Assembly: GCA_017469845.1 (NCBI GenBank)
Contig: JAFUFP010000012.1
Location: 1-61,787 of the forward strand
Length of the DNA stretch: 61,787 nt
Reading direction: 5' to 3'
Source: Bacteroidales bacterium
GTDB taxonomy: Bacteria; Bacteroidota; Bacteroidia; Bacteroidales; UBA932
Under the pieces are notes generated by a model, which saw only the letters and a list, made by a program, of their open reading frames with translations, did not search any database and was not told the origin of the DNA. The number at the start of each line of letters is the position of its first letter. Positions within the stretch are counted from its first letter, which is position 1. This document shows, piece by piece, positions 42,039-51,232 of the stretch. The position numbers and the translations under genes were made by a program.

Positions 42039-42293
42039 ATGCGTAACATCGAACTCGAGAAATGGTGGGCATCCCTCACCATCTCACAGAAAGAAAGAAT
42101 CGCCCGGAAGGGTTTGAGCAAAATCAGCACGGACGGATCCGTCGACGAGAATCTTGTCCTTTACCCCGCCTGTTCAAAGTGGTGGAGCGACCTTGATGAT
42201 GAAAGGAGACAGACCATCTACGACCATTGCGTGGACGCCCATGGCTACCTCCTCAAGGAATGGAATGACGCCGACCCTTACGGCGGAGACTGA
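42039..42293 (+). CDS. Small tryptophan-rich protein, function unknown
   Basis: 84 residues, acidic, with two WW pairs (EKWWASL and SKWWSDL) and a C-terminal HGYLLKEWNDADPY. No signal peptide or membrane segment. I recognise no domain. It follows the winged-helix-like gene by 35 bases and precedes psuK by 35 bases, so it may be a third member of the cassette. Confidence 0.6.
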   Translation: MRNIELEKWWASLTISQKERIARKGLSKISTDGSVDENLVLYPACSKWWSDLDDERRQTIYDHCVDAHGYLLKEWNDADPYGGD

Positions 42294-42328
42294 TACCTTT
42301 ATCCCGCAAGGAATATAACCATCCCATC

Positions 42329-43171
42329 ATGAAAATCTGCGTTATCGGCGGAGCGAACGTCGACATTACCGGCAAAGCCGCCTTCAAATTCGTATACGGA
42401 GACTCAAACCCCGGAAGCGTAAGGCTCTCCCTGGGAGGAGTGGCACGCAACATCGCGCACAATCTGGCCCTTCTTGGCAACGAAGTGAACATCCTCACCT
42501 TTTTCGGAGGAGGTGAACTTGGCCGGATAGTGAAAGACAGCTGCTCACTGATCGGAATCGGGACGGAAGGATGCCAGACATCCGGAGAGAACTCCTGTTT
42601 CGTAAGCCTGATTTCTTCAGACGGAGAGATGGTCGGCGGAGTTTCCGACATGAAGGCCATCACCGGACTCACCCCCGAATGGCTGATGGAGAGGGAACAT
42701 ATCTACAACAGCGCGGATGTCGTCGTGGCTGACGCAAACCTTTCGGCCGAAGCCCTCGCGTACCTTATCGACAGCTGCAGCCCTCCCCTTTACATCGACG
42801 CGGTCTCCGGAATAAAATCCCACAGGGTGAAGGAGGCCATAGAGGTCTCTTCCGGAAAGATCCACGCCATCAAGTGCAATTCCCTCGAGGCCAAAACCCT
42901 CATCGACAACGAGAGGATCTGCAGGAAATACGTCAGCCAGGGTCCAGACGGGGTCAAGGTTGAAGAAAACGGCAAGGAGTTTTCTTTCCCCTCCCTTCCG
43001 TGCATGGTAGTCAACACAACCGGAGCCGGAGATGCCCTTTTCGCCGGAATCATCAACGCAGGGCCCGAGGCCAGCATCGAGGACGCCGTCAGCATGGGAC
43101 TTCTCTGCGCCAAAACCACCGTCGAAAGCCCCGATACGGTCTCCGACAAAATCAAATCACTAAAATTCTAA
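42329..43171 (+). CDS. psuK: PfkB-family kinase, probable pseudouridine kinase
   Basis: 280 residues with the PfkB signature NTTGAGDALFAG (anion hole and catalytic D) and the N-terminal GGVARNIAHNLALLG substrate motif. Phosphorylates pseudouridine to its 5'-phosphate; the assignment rests on the adjacent psuG gene 14 bases downstream, which uses that product. No terminator separates it from the relB-like cassette. Confidence 0.88.
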   Translation: MKICVIGGANVDITGKAAFKFVYGDSNPGSVRLSLGGVARNIAHNLALLGNEVNILTFFGGGELGRIVKDSCSLIGIGTEGCQTSGENSCFVSLISSDGEMVGGVSDMKAITGLTPEWLMEREHIYNSADVVVADANLSAEALAYLIDSCSPPLYIDAVSGIKSHRVKEAIEVSSGKIHAIKCNSLEAKTLIDNERICRKYVSQGPDGVKVEENGKEFSFPSLPCMVVNTTGAGDALFAGIINAGPEASIEDAVSMGLLCAKTTVESPDTVSDKIKSLKF

Positions 43172-43185
43172 CCAACACCTTTTTG

Positions 43186-44097
43186 ATGAACAAATACCTC
43201 GACATCTCAGAAGAAGTGGCGAAAGCCCTTGAAGAGGGCCGTCCCGTTGTCGCCCTGGAGTCCACGATAATTTCCCACGGAATGCCCTATCCCCAGAATG
43301 TTGAAACGGCACTCCGGGTCGAAAAGACCATAAGGGAAAATGGAGCCACCCCCGCGACGATCGCCGTCATCGGAGGAAGGCTCAAAGCGGGTCTATCCGA
43401 AAAGGAAATAGAGTACCTCGGCAAAAAAGGCACTGCCGTCACCAAAGCCTCGAGGAGGGATCTTCCGGTACTGGTCGCCAAAGGGCAGGACGGAGCGACT
43501 ACAGTCGCCACGACAATGATCATCGCTTCGCTCGCCGGGATAAAGGTATTCGCGACCGGAGGAGTCGGCGGAGTCCACAGGGGAGCGGAAGTCACGATGG
43601 ACATCTCGGCTGATCTCGAGGAACTCGCACGCACTCCCGTAATGGTCATATGCGCAGGCGCGAAATCGATCCTCGATCTCGGGCTCACGCTTGAGTATCT
43701 CGAGACAAAGGGCGTTCCCGTTATCGGTTACGGCACCGAGGAACTGCCCGCCTTCTACACCCGAAAGAGCGGTTTCAGGGTCGACTACAGACTGGATACC
43801 CCGGAGGAGCTCGCAGACACCTTCAAGGCCAAACAGGAAATGGGGCTCGTCGGAGGAATGCTCGTCACCAATCCCATTCCCGAGGAATACTCGATGGATC
43901 ACGAAAGGATAAACCGAGCCATAGACCAGGCGATACAGGACGCCAAGCAGCTCGGCATCCACGGAAAGGAAACCACTCCTTATCTTCTCGACAGGATACA
44001 AAAACTCACCGGAGGAGATTCCCTCGCCTCCAACATACAGTTGGTGCTCAACAACGCACGCCTGGCGGCCCTGACGGCATCCGCCCTGTGCAGATAG
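43186..44097 (+). CDS. psuG: Pseudouridine-5'-phosphate glycosidase
   Basis: Cleaves the C-glycosidic bond of pseudouridine 5'-phosphate to uracil and ribose-5-phosphate. 303 residues. Conserved ESTIISHGMPYPQN, KASRRDLP, GATTVATTM, FATGGVGGVHRGAE and the segment LVTNPIPEEY are clear family marks. Start at 43186 (MNKYLD). Together with PsuK it salvages pseudouridine from RNA turnover. A terminator follows. Confidence 0.95.
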   Translation: MNKYLDISEEVAKALEEGRPVVALESTIISHGMPYPQNVETALRVEKTIRENGATPATIAVIGGRLKAGLSEKEIEYLGKKGTAVTKASRRDLPVLVAKGQDGATTVATTMIIASLAGIKVFATGGVGGVHRGAEVTMDISADLEELARTPVMVICAGAKSILDLGLTLEYLETKGVPVIGYGTEELPAFYTRKSGFRVDYRLDTPEELADTFKAKQEMGLVGGMLVTNPIPEEYSMDHERINRAIDQAIQDAKQLGIHGKETTPYLLDRIQKLTGGDSLASNIQLVLNNARLAALTASALCR

Positions 44098-44123
44098 GTT
44101 GAGAAAAACAAAGAACGGTTTGC

Positions 44124-44166
44124 AAAAAAGGAGGCGGATCACTTGAGGTCCGTCTCCCTTTTTTCA
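44124..44166 (+). terminator. Terminator after psuG
   Basis: AAAAAAGGAGGCGGA pairs with TCCGTCTCCCTTTTTT (one G-U pair, one extra C), ending in six T residues. It can serve the convergent esterase gene too. Confidence 0.8.
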
Positions 44167-44188
44167 TAAAAACCGATCTTGACTCCGA

Positions 44189-45064
44189 TTAAGGCATCTG
44201 CTCCGAGAAATGTCTCGAGAAGTAGGCCAAAGCCCTACGGAGAGCGTCATACCAGTAGTATGATGCGTGCGCCCCGTCGAAGCAGCGGAACTGGGCTTTC
44301 ATCCCGTTCTTCTTCATAGCCTGGAATACGGCCACGTTCGCGTCGAAAAGGAAGTCATCATCTCCGCAATCGAGAACGAAGTTCACGCTCTTCGCGGCCT
44401 CGATCTGTTCCGGAGTATAGGAGCCTCCGTTCATCGACGCGGGAAGAGGTGCTCCGGCAGAGGCATCCGCGGCGAACGCTGCAGGAGAAACTGCGGCGCT
44501 GATCGCGTAAACGCTGCTGAAGAGTTCAGGATGACGCATTCCGTAGTTGAACGATCCGCCTCCGCCCATGGAAAGACCACCGATCGCACGGTGACCCTTG
44601 TCAGCGATGATGCGGTAACGCTTCTCCACAACGGGCATGAGCTCCTTGAAGAAGTAGTCCTCATACTTCCAACCGTCCTGGTTGAAATACCCCATCTTAC
44701 CTTCAGTCGCATTGGGGAAGACCACGATGCACTCGGCGGCGGTACCGTCGTTTGTGATCATCGGTATCGCCGCATTGAGCAGGGAAACGGGGATATTCGC
44801 CCACTCCCAATCGTTCTCATTAGCTCCATGGAGCATATAAACTACAGGGTACTTGCGGTCGGGCTGGGAGCTGTAGCTCTTCGGGAGGATTACGGAGAAG
44901 TTCTTGTCGGCATTCAGAATCTCGCTGTGGAAATAAAGATGCTCAACCGGCATGGGGAAGACCCTGGCCTGATGTGCTGCAGGGTCCTGGACTTTGACTT
45001 CCTGGGCGTTGAGGGCCACGAACGCCCCCAACGTCAGGAATATGATTGACAATATTTTTTTCAT
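44189..45064 (-). CDS. Secreted esterase of alpha/beta-hydrolase (CE1-like) type
   Basis: 291 residues with signal peptide (1-20, LNAQ) and the esterase D / CE1 fold: YPVVYMLHGANENDWEW, nucleophile serine in IGGLSMGGGGSF, catalytic aspartate in DCGDDDFLFD and histidine near FDGAHASYYW. It may remove acetyl or feruloyl groups from plant glycans. It is the last gene of the transketolase-permease operon, so it may free side groups for sugar uptake. Confidence 0.85.
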   Translation of the reverse strand: MKKILSIIFLTLGAFVALNAQEVKVQDPAAHQARVFPMPVEHLYFHSEILNADKNFSVILPKSYSSQPDRKYPVVYMLHGANENDWEWANIPVSLLNAAIPMITNDGTAAECIVVFPNATEGKMGYFNQDGWKYEDYFFKELMPVVEKRYRIIADKGHRAIGGLSMGGGGSFNYGMRHPELFSSVYAISAAVSPAAFAADASAGAPLPASMNGGSYTPEQIEAAKSVNFVLDCGDDDFLFDANVAVFQAMKKNGMKAQFRCFDGAHASYYWYDALRRALAYFSRHFSEQMP

Positions 45065-45078
45065 CTCGCCAAAATGTC

Positions 45079-46053
45079 TTAGTTCGATGCCGCAATGATC
45101 ACGAGAGCGGCGAGGAAGCAGAAGAACATCGCATAGACGAACTTCATGGTTCCCTTAGGAGCCTCCTTGAATTCTCTCCAGATGAGGACACCCCAGATCA
45201 TGGCGACGAGAGGAGAAGCATTGGAAAGGGCATAGGAAACGGCCTTGTTGACCTCAGCCTGTGCGGTCATGAAGCTTACGACCATACCGCTCATCCAGAT
45301 GAAACCTCCGAGCATACCGATGAGGTGGGTTCTGGCGTCACCGTTGTTGAAGTAGTCCTTCATCGTTGACTTTCCTTCAACCGAATGGCTCATGGCTATA
45401 GGGCAGAGGAAGAATGTCGAAACGAGAACGGCGAGGGCGAAGAAGAACACTGCCTGGTAAGGTGAGAGTGTTCCGACACCACCGAAGGTGGGAGCGGTTC
45501 CCTTGACGACGAGGCCATAGAAGAACGCGAATCCGAAACCGGAAATGAGGGCGAAGATGATACCCGCCTTGGGGCTCTTTTTCTGGCTGCCGGCGAGCTT
45601 GCTGTAGGAAACTCCGCACAGAACCATGGCCGCGATCGCGAGAATGACTCCGATCCAGAGCATGGGCTTATTGCCGGTGAAGCCTGAACTGAAGTAGTTG
45701 AAGATGATTCCTCCAACCCATCCGAGACCTCCTCCGATAGGGAAACCTACGCTCATACCCGCAACGCCGTTGGCGGCGGTAAGGAAGATATTCGCGAAGT
45801 TCCAGATGATACCTCCGAGAATGGGCCACAGGATTGTCTGCCAGCTGAGGTTCTCAAAGATATGGCCGCCATTGAAAATGACAAGACCGAGAAGAGCCGT
45901 CAGGAAGAATCCCGCGATGTAGTCCCAGTAGAAGAGGAATGACTTCCAGTCCTTCTTCTGGACAAGTTTCTGGGTATTTGCCCAGGATCCCCAGCATATG
46001 CAGCAGTAGATGCAGCATATCATCGCCAGGGCTACATTTGTTACGAGTACCAT
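45079..46053 (-). CDS. Sugar permease of the DMT/GRP superfamily
   Basis: 324 residues, about ten membrane segments. Opening CICWGSWANTQKLVQKKDW with FYWDYIAGFFL is the family signature seen in bacterial relatives of RhaT and ureide-permease-like carriers. It should import the sugar processed by the operon enzymes. Lies between the isomerase-like gene and the esterase with gaps of 21 and 14 bases. Confidence 0.85.
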   Translation of the reverse strand: MVLVTNVALAMICCIYCCICWGSWANTQKLVQKKDWKSFLFYWDYIAGFFLTALLGLVIFNGGHIFENLSWQTILWPILGGIIWNFANIFLTAANGVAGMSVGFPIGGGLGWVGGIIFNYFSSGFTGNKPMLWIGVILAIAAMVLCGVSYSKLAGSQKKSPKAGIIFALISGFGFAFFYGLVVKGTAPTFGGVGTLSPYQAVFFFALAVLVSTFFLCPIAMSHSVEGKSTMKDYFNNGDARTHLIGMLGGFIWMSGMVVSFMTAQAEVNKAVSYALSNASPLVAMIWGVLIWREFKEAPKGTMKFVYAMFFCFLAALVIIAASN

Positions 46054-46074
46054 AGCTTATTCGTGGATAATGGT

Positions 46075-47505
46075 TTATTCGTGTACGTACAGATCCCAGC
46101 CGAGATAGTTCTCGATGGCGTCCTGGAGGATTTCGGCGACATGGTTACGGCAAGCGGCGACATGGTGCTCGAAACCGTTGCGGCAGATGTACTTCATGAG
46201 CTTCTGGAGGTTGGGAACCTTGGTGACAGCGATACATCCGTCCATTCCGTAAGGATCGTTGGTGATTTCGCCTTCTCCGAGGTAAGCCTTGATCTTGCCC
46301 TTGGTGTCATCGGTGGAGATACGGAAGAATGTGAAGTCTCCCTCAGAAACCTTAGCGCTTACGGCACCGAATGTCTTGACCTTACCGAGGGTACGTCCGA
46401 GAACTCCGAGAGGAGTGAGCTTGAGGTCCTTGTTTCCTATGAATCCGCAAGGGAAGTTTCCGCAGTGTGTGCAGACGCATTTCTCGCGATCCTGGGCGAA
46501 GTTGTTGTTCCAGTCCATGAGGGCGGGAGCTTCGCATGAAGCGAGGGCGAGAGCATACATTGAAACAGCTCCGGCGATATCCGTTTCGCAAGCGCTCGGG
46601 ATGAGCTTGTCGCTGAGCATTGACATGGCGACGCAAGCGGCACATCCATAGTTGATCTCGAGTGAATCCCAGCACTGGATTGCGAGAGCGTCGCAGGCGT
46701 TGGCCTCGGTCCAGCGGTCAACAGCTACCGCGAACTTTGTGACGAGAGGCATCTTGTCCTCATAGTTGGCGGGAACGGCGGCATAGTCATGGATGCTTGC
46801 CATCTTGGCTACGTAGTCGGGATCGTCATCAGCGATCTTCTCAGCGGCGAAGAGCAGTTCTGAAAGGTCGGCGGGAACGACGGTGATTCCGTACTTCTGG
46901 AGGAGTTTCTCACTTGCGCGGCAGGTGTTGAATCCCAAGGGACGGGTTCCGATCTGTCCGATGCGGCAGTGACGGAGGCCGTTGACGACACGGCAGATAC
47001 CGGCGAACTTGGCGATATCCTTCTTCACGAGCGGATCGTAGATATCATATGTATGATAGGTAGTGTCCGAGAACGGAATTCCGTACTGATAGAGGTTGTT
47101 GCAGACGGAGATCTTTCCGCAGAAAGCGTCACGGCGGCTGTCAAGGTCAACCTTGTCATTGTAGTCGTCATAAGCCTGGACAAGAACGGGAACACCGAGG
47201 TTGGCCTCGTTGATGGCGTTGATGATACCGATTTCGAAACCGAAGTTGGGGAGAGCGACGATGATACCGTCGATTTCCTCACGGTGCTCCTTGAACTGGG
47301 CAGCGACCTTGAGTCCGTCCTCACGGGTCTCGATGGAGGAGCTTCCGGTAGGAGTAGCGTCCTCGGGGAGGATTACATAGTCATAGCCGAGCTCATCGAT
47401 GGTTTTGAGAAGCTCTTTACGCACGTCTACCGCAAGAGCGGGATTGAAGTAAGCACGTGTGCCGATGATAACACCGAAGCACAATTTTTTTCCTGCTTTG
47501 TACAT
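46075..47505 (-). CDS. L-fucose/L-arabinose isomerase family protein
   Basis: 476-residue protein with the fucose/arabinose isomerase fold. It probably converts an aldose to a ketose for the kinase next door. Features seen: GVIIGTRAYFNPALAVDVRK, GIIVALPNFGFEIGI, GQIGTRPLGFNTCRASE, DALAIQCWDSLEINYGC and a cysteine-rich segment CVCTHCGNFPCGF. No L-fuculose aldolase is present, so L-fucose is not certain as substrate. Operon context suggests a pentose such as apiose; this is inference. Confidence 0.8.
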   Translation of the reverse strand: MYKAGKKLCFGVIIGTRAYFNPALAVDVRKELLKTIDELGYDYVILPEDATPTGSSSIETREDGLKVAAQFKEHREEIDGIIVALPNFGFEIGIINAINEANLGVPVLVQAYDDYNDKVDLDSRRDAFCGKISVCNNLYQYGIPFSDTTYHTYDIYDPLVKKDIAKFAGICRVVNGLRHCRIGQIGTRPLGFNTCRASEKLLQKYGITVVPADLSELLFAAEKIADDDPDYVAKMASIHDYAAVPANYEDKMPLVTKFAVAVDRWTEANACDALAIQCWDSLEINYGCAACVAMSMLSDKLIPSACETDIAGAVSMYALALASCEAPALMDWNNNFAQDREKCVCTHCGNFPCGFIGNKDLKLTPLGVLGRTLGKVKTFGAVSAKVSEGDFTFFRISTDDTKGKIKAYLGEGEITNDPYGMDGCIAVTKVPNLQKLMKYICRNGFEHHVAACRNHVAEILQDAIENYLGWDLYVHE

Positions 47506-47548
47506 GATGTGGTCTATTTTAATTGTTGCGTTTTATGTTTTTGTGTTG

Positions 47549-49027
47549 TTATTTTATGAGCTGTTTTACAGCGGCTTTCCATCCTTCATAAGCCTTGTCG
47601 ACCTTGTCATAGGACTGGGGCTTTACGGGTTCTTCACCGTTCCATACCGAAGTGGCTTCTTCGAAAGACGCCCATTTGCCGCGTGCGAATCCGTTCATCA
47701 CGAACGCACCGAATGCGGAAGCGTCCTCGACCTCGGAACGGACAACGGGAACCTGGAGAAGATCCGACTGGAACTGCATGAGGAACTTGTTCTTCGTGGG
47801 ACCGCCGTCGACACGGATTTCCTTGAGGGAGATTCCGGCCGAACCTGTCATCGCGTTCACCAGATCGGAGACCTGGAAGGCTATCGACTCGAGGGCGGCA
47901 CGGCAGACATGCTCTTTGGAGGAGCCGAGAGTGAGGCCGCAGATCTGAGCCTTGACCTCGGGATGCCACCACGGTGCGCCGAGTCCTGCGAACGCCGGAA
48001 CGAAATACACTCCGCCGTTGTCCGGAACCGCTGTGGCGAACCCTTCGATTTCTCCTGCGCTTCCGATAAGGTGAAGCTTGTCCTTGAGCCAGGTGATGGT
48101 GGCTCCGGTGCAATGGATATTGCCTTCGAAAGCATAGAAGACCTTGCCGAGGGCGGCGAAACCTACGGACGTGACCAACCCTTCGGGAGGAGTTGCGCAA
48201 CCTTCACCGATATTGACCATGACGGAAGATCCTGTGCCGTAAGTGGCTTTGCCGAGACCCTCTCCGAAGCACATCTGTCCGGCGAGGGCTCCATGGCTGT
48301 CTCCGAGAACTCCGGCGATGGGGATCGCCTTGGGGAAAAGGCCCTCAACGGTAGTTTCGCCATAGAAGGCGTCGCAAGGACGGGGATCCGCCATCATGCT
48401 GCGCGGAATGGTGAAAAGCGCCAGAAGGTCATCATCCCAATCGAGCGTATGGATATTGAAAAGGAGAGTACGGGACGCGTTGGTGTAATCGGTAGCGTGA
48501 ACCTTGCCTCCGGTAAGCTTCCAGATGAGCCAGCACTCGACCGTACCCATGAGAAGCTCTCCCCTTTCGGCGGCAGCCCTGGCTCCGTCGACATTGTCGA
48601 GGATCCATTTCGCTCCACTGGCGGAGAAATAAGGGTCGATCAGAAGACCGCTCCTCTCCTGGATGAGGGCATTGCAACCTTTTGCCCTCAGGTCATCGCA
48701 GATGTCCTTTCCCCTCATGCACTGCCAAACGACGGCATTGGCTACGGGTTTGCCCGTAACCTTGTTCCAGACGATGACAGTCTCCCTCTGGTTCGTCAGG
48801 GCGAGAGAATACTCGACATCCTTGCCTTTATTGGCCTTCACCACGTCACCTATCACCTTTACGGTATTGGCGTAAAGAAGTTCAGGATCGTGCTCAACCC
48901 AACCCTCCTTGGGATAGATCTGGGGGTGCTGGACTGAGGACATCCCGAGCAGTTTCCCGTCTTCGGCGAAAAGCAGAGCTTTCGTTGACTGGGTACTCTG
49001 GTCCACTGATATAACCTGATGTTGCAT
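47549..49027 (-). CDS. FGGY family carbohydrate kinase
   Basis: 492-residue sugar kinase of the glycerol/xylulose kinase group. N-terminal phosphate motif VDQSTQSTKALLF, NQRETVIVWNKVTGKPVANAVVW, ATP-site motifs YGTGSSVMVNIGE and IRVDGGPTKNKFL. It looks closest to glycerol kinase in some stretches but the ketose kinases share these. It stands between the split transketolase and the isomerase, which implies that it phosphorylates the ketose product. The ATG at 49027 is preferred to a TTG at 49036. A candidate function is apulose kinase. Confidence 0.85.
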   Translation of the reverse strand: MQHQVISVDQSTQSTKALLFAEDGKLLGMSSVQHPQIYPKEGWVEHDPELLYANTVKVIGDVVKANKGKDVEYSLALTNQRETVIVWNKVTGKPVANAVVWQCMRGKDICDDLRAKGCNALIQERSGLLIDPYFSASGAKWILDNVDGARAAAERGELLMGTVECWLIWKLTGGKVHATDYTNASRTLLFNIHTLDWDDDLLALFTIPRSMMADPRPCDAFYGETTVEGLFPKAIPIAGVLGDSHGALAGQMCFGEGLGKATYGTGSSVMVNIGEGCATPPEGLVTSVGFAALGKVFYAFEGNIHCTGATITWLKDKLHLIGSAGEIEGFATAVPDNGGVYFVPAFAGLGAPWWHPEVKAQICGLTLGSSKEHVCRAALESIAFQVSDLVNAMTGSAGISLKEIRVDGGPTKNKFLMQFQSDLLQVPVVRSEVEDASAFGAFVMNGFARGKWASFEEATSVWNGEEPVKPQSYDKVDKAYEGWKAAVKQLIK

Positions 49028-49046
49028 ATTGCTCAAAGTTAATGGA

Positions 49047-49970
49047 TTATTTCAAAAAATCAAGCGCAGACGCGACGATACCGTCACTGTCGATTCCGTA
49101 GTGATGGAAAATCTCCGGAGAAGTTGCGTGGATGACATCCTCATCGGGAATGCCCAGAATCCTGACGGGAACAGGACACTCGGAGATGGCCTCGGTAACG
49201 AGAGCACCGAGTCCTCCGAAACGGCTGTGCTCCTCGACAGTTATGATCCTGCCTGTCTCCTTGGCGGCCTTCAGAACAGCCTCCTTGTCGAAAGGCTTGA
49301 TCCAGGAAAGGTCGAGAACCCTTGCGGAAATGCCTTTCGCGGCAAGTTCCCTTCCGGCCTTGAGAGCATGGTAGACGGTTTCACCGGCACCGATGATGGT
49401 GAGGTCCTTTCCGTCCTGGAGCATGTTGGCCTTGCCGATTTCGAAATCGAAATCATCGTTCTCGTACACATCGGGAACCGCGGCCCTACCTACTCTTATA
49501 TATACGGGCTCCGGGAAGTCCACGAGGAATTTGACGAGCTTGGCCGTCTGACGGGTGTCGCAAGGGAGCACCACGTTCATTCCGGGGAATGTCCTCAGGA
49601 CTGCGATGTCATGGAGAGAATGGTGAGTTGCGCCGAGGGCGCCGTAAGCGACACCTCCGCTGACGCCAAGAATCTTCACGGGATTCTTGCTGTAGGCGAG
49701 GTCAACCTTCACCTGCTCGAGACTTCTCGCGACATAGAAACAGGCCGGTCCGCAGCAGAAGACTTTCTTTCCGCTGTGCGCAAGACCCGCTGAAATTCCC
49801 ACGGCGTCCTGCTCCGCGATTCCGCATTCCACGAACTGTGCGGGCAGTTCCTTCGCGAAATCTCCCAAAGTGACGGAGCCGCGGGCGTCAGTTGTGACGG
49901 CTACTATATTCTTGTCCTCACGCGCCAAAGAGAGCAACGTGTCGGTGAAACTTTTTCTGCAGGCTATCAT
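49047..49970 (-). CDS. Transketolase C-terminal subunit
   Basis: 307 residues containing only the pyrimidine-binding and C-terminal domains of transketolase. Conserved glutamate in FVECGIAEQDAVG that activates thiamine diphosphate, and HSRFGGLGALVTEAI near the end. Start overlaps the N-terminal subunit stop by four bases (ATGA), indicating equal synthesis. Split transketolases are known in apiose and sulfosugar pathways and in some general metabolism. Confidence 0.92.
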   Translation of the reverse strand: MIACRKSFTDTLLSLAREDKNIVAVTTDARGSVTLGDFAKELPAQFVECGIAEQDAVGISAGLAHSGKKVFCCGPACFYVARSLEQVKVDLAYSKNPVKILGVSGGVAYGALGATHHSLHDIAVLRTFPGMNVVLPCDTRQTAKLVKFLVDFPEPVYIRVGRAAVPDVYENDDFDFEIGKANMLQDGKDLTIIGAGETVYHALKAGRELAAKGISARVLDLSWIKPFDKEAVLKAAKETGRIITVEEHSRFGGLGALVTEAISECPVPVRILGIPDEDVIHATSPEIFHHYGIDSDGIVASALDFLK

Positions 49971-50806
49971 TTCATTTCCTCCTTTACCTTAGCGATCCTC
50001 TTCTCGATATCTTCAATGGCTACGGCATACTGCTCGGCCGAAGGCACACCGTGGTGCCACTTGGCGACATTCTCCATGAAGGATACGCCAAGTCCCTTGG
50101 TCGTGTTAGAAACGATGAGGTGGGGTTTTCCGTTATTGTAATCGATGCTGTCGAATGTCCTGACGATGTCGTCAATGTCGTCTCCGTTCATCTGGATCAC
50201 GTCCCATCCGAAAGCGGTCCACCTGTCATGGATATTGTCGATTGCCATGACATCCTCAGTGTTTCCGCTGATCTGAAGATGATTGCGGTCGATGATGGCC
50301 ACGAGGTTGTCCAGTTTGTACTGGTGTCCCGCCATAGCGGCCTCATAGATGGAGCCCTCTCCCTGCTCTCCGTCGCCCATCAGGACGAAAGTCTTCCAGG
50401 ATTTGGAATCCATTTTCGCCGCGATGGCCATTCCGACTCCGATGGGAAGTCCGTGACCCAAAGCTCCGGAATTCACCTCGATTCCGGGAACATTGATTGT
50501 CGGATGTCCCGCAAGAGGGGAATCGAACTTGCCGAGGGTATCGAGAACTTCTTTCTTCAGAATCCCTTTGGCTTCGAGAGTTACGAATAGTGCTTCAACG
50601 CAATGACCTTTGCTGAGGATGAAACGGTCGCGGTTTTCGTCCTTGAGGTTGTCCTTGCTGAGGTTCAAAGTATGGAAATACAAGACCGTCAAGACATTGA
50701 GGCATGAAAGATCACCTCCGGTGTGGCCGGCGTTGGCACTGCAGATGATCTCCAGCAGACGCTTGCGGTTCTGTTCCGATACAAGTTTCAGATGCTGATT
50801 GTCCAT
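49967..50806 (-). CDS. Transketolase N-terminal subunit
   Basis: 279 residues: the thiamine-diphosphate-binding domain with SANAGHTGGDLSCLNVLTVLYF, the metal/TPP motif GDGEQGEGSIYEAAMAGHQ and IIDRNHLQ. First gene of the operon. The ATG at 50806 (MDNQHLK) is preferred to upstream codons because the promoter sits at 50838-50868. With the next gene it forms one transketolase. Confidence 0.92.
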   Translation of the reverse strand: MDNQHLKLVSEQNRKRLLEIICSANAGHTGGDLSCLNVLTVLYFHTLNLSKDNLKDENRDRFILSKGHCVEALFVTLEAKGILKKEVLDTLGKFDSPLAGHPTINVPGIEVNSGALGHGLPIGVGMAIAAKMDSKSWKTFVLMGDGEQGEGSIYEAAMAGHQYKLDNLVAIIDRNHLQISGNTEDVMAIDNIHDRWTAFGWDVIQMNGDDIDDIVRTFDSIDYNNGKPHLIVSNTTKGLGVSFMENVAKWHHGVPSAEQYAVAIEDIEKRIAKVKEEMK

Positions 50807-50837
50807 ATAATAGTTATATCTTGTTATTCCGTTCTCG

Positions 50838-50868
50838 CAAATATAATACACCAAAACCACAAATCAAA
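50838..50868 (-). promoter_or_regulatory. Promoter of the transketolase-kinase-isomerase operon
   Basis: Minus strand TTTG (50865-50868), 19 bases, TATATTTG (50838-50845): a perfect consensus match. Confidence 0.85.
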
Positions 50869-51232
50869 AGAAAACGAAAGTTTTTTCACAATAAACCGAA
50901 AAAACGACCAACGCAATCATGCCGAAGGCCCAGCCGACGGTTAAATCCTTTTACCCACCAAAAATTACCTATTATTTATAAGGCTGGAATCAAATAGACT
51001 CTAATTTGAAGACATTTCGCACAAAAGGAAACGAAAGAGATTGAAAGCAATTCTGCGACATCTTTCCGATGGAAAGAGCGGAAAATAATTGACTGACCCG
51101 CTCTGACGCCGAATAATCATGCACTATAAATACGGAAAACTTGTATATTCGCATATCGGTCATTTCCCCGGAAAGGGGAAGGAACTGACCGGCTCACCAA
51201 GAAACAAGATAGAGAAATCTCTCCCCAATACG
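50869..51232. other. Intergenic region upstream of the GHL10 gene
   Basis: About 360 bases, A/T-rich in the first half. The only promoter-like element toward the right is TATATTCG at 51144-51151, without -33 partner. Nothing else recognised. Confidence 0.5.

Noticed and set aside
43000..44142. Overlapping open frames on both strands across psuK and psuG
   Set aside because: They are shadows of strongly conserved coding sequence; only the psuK and psuG frames show family motifs.
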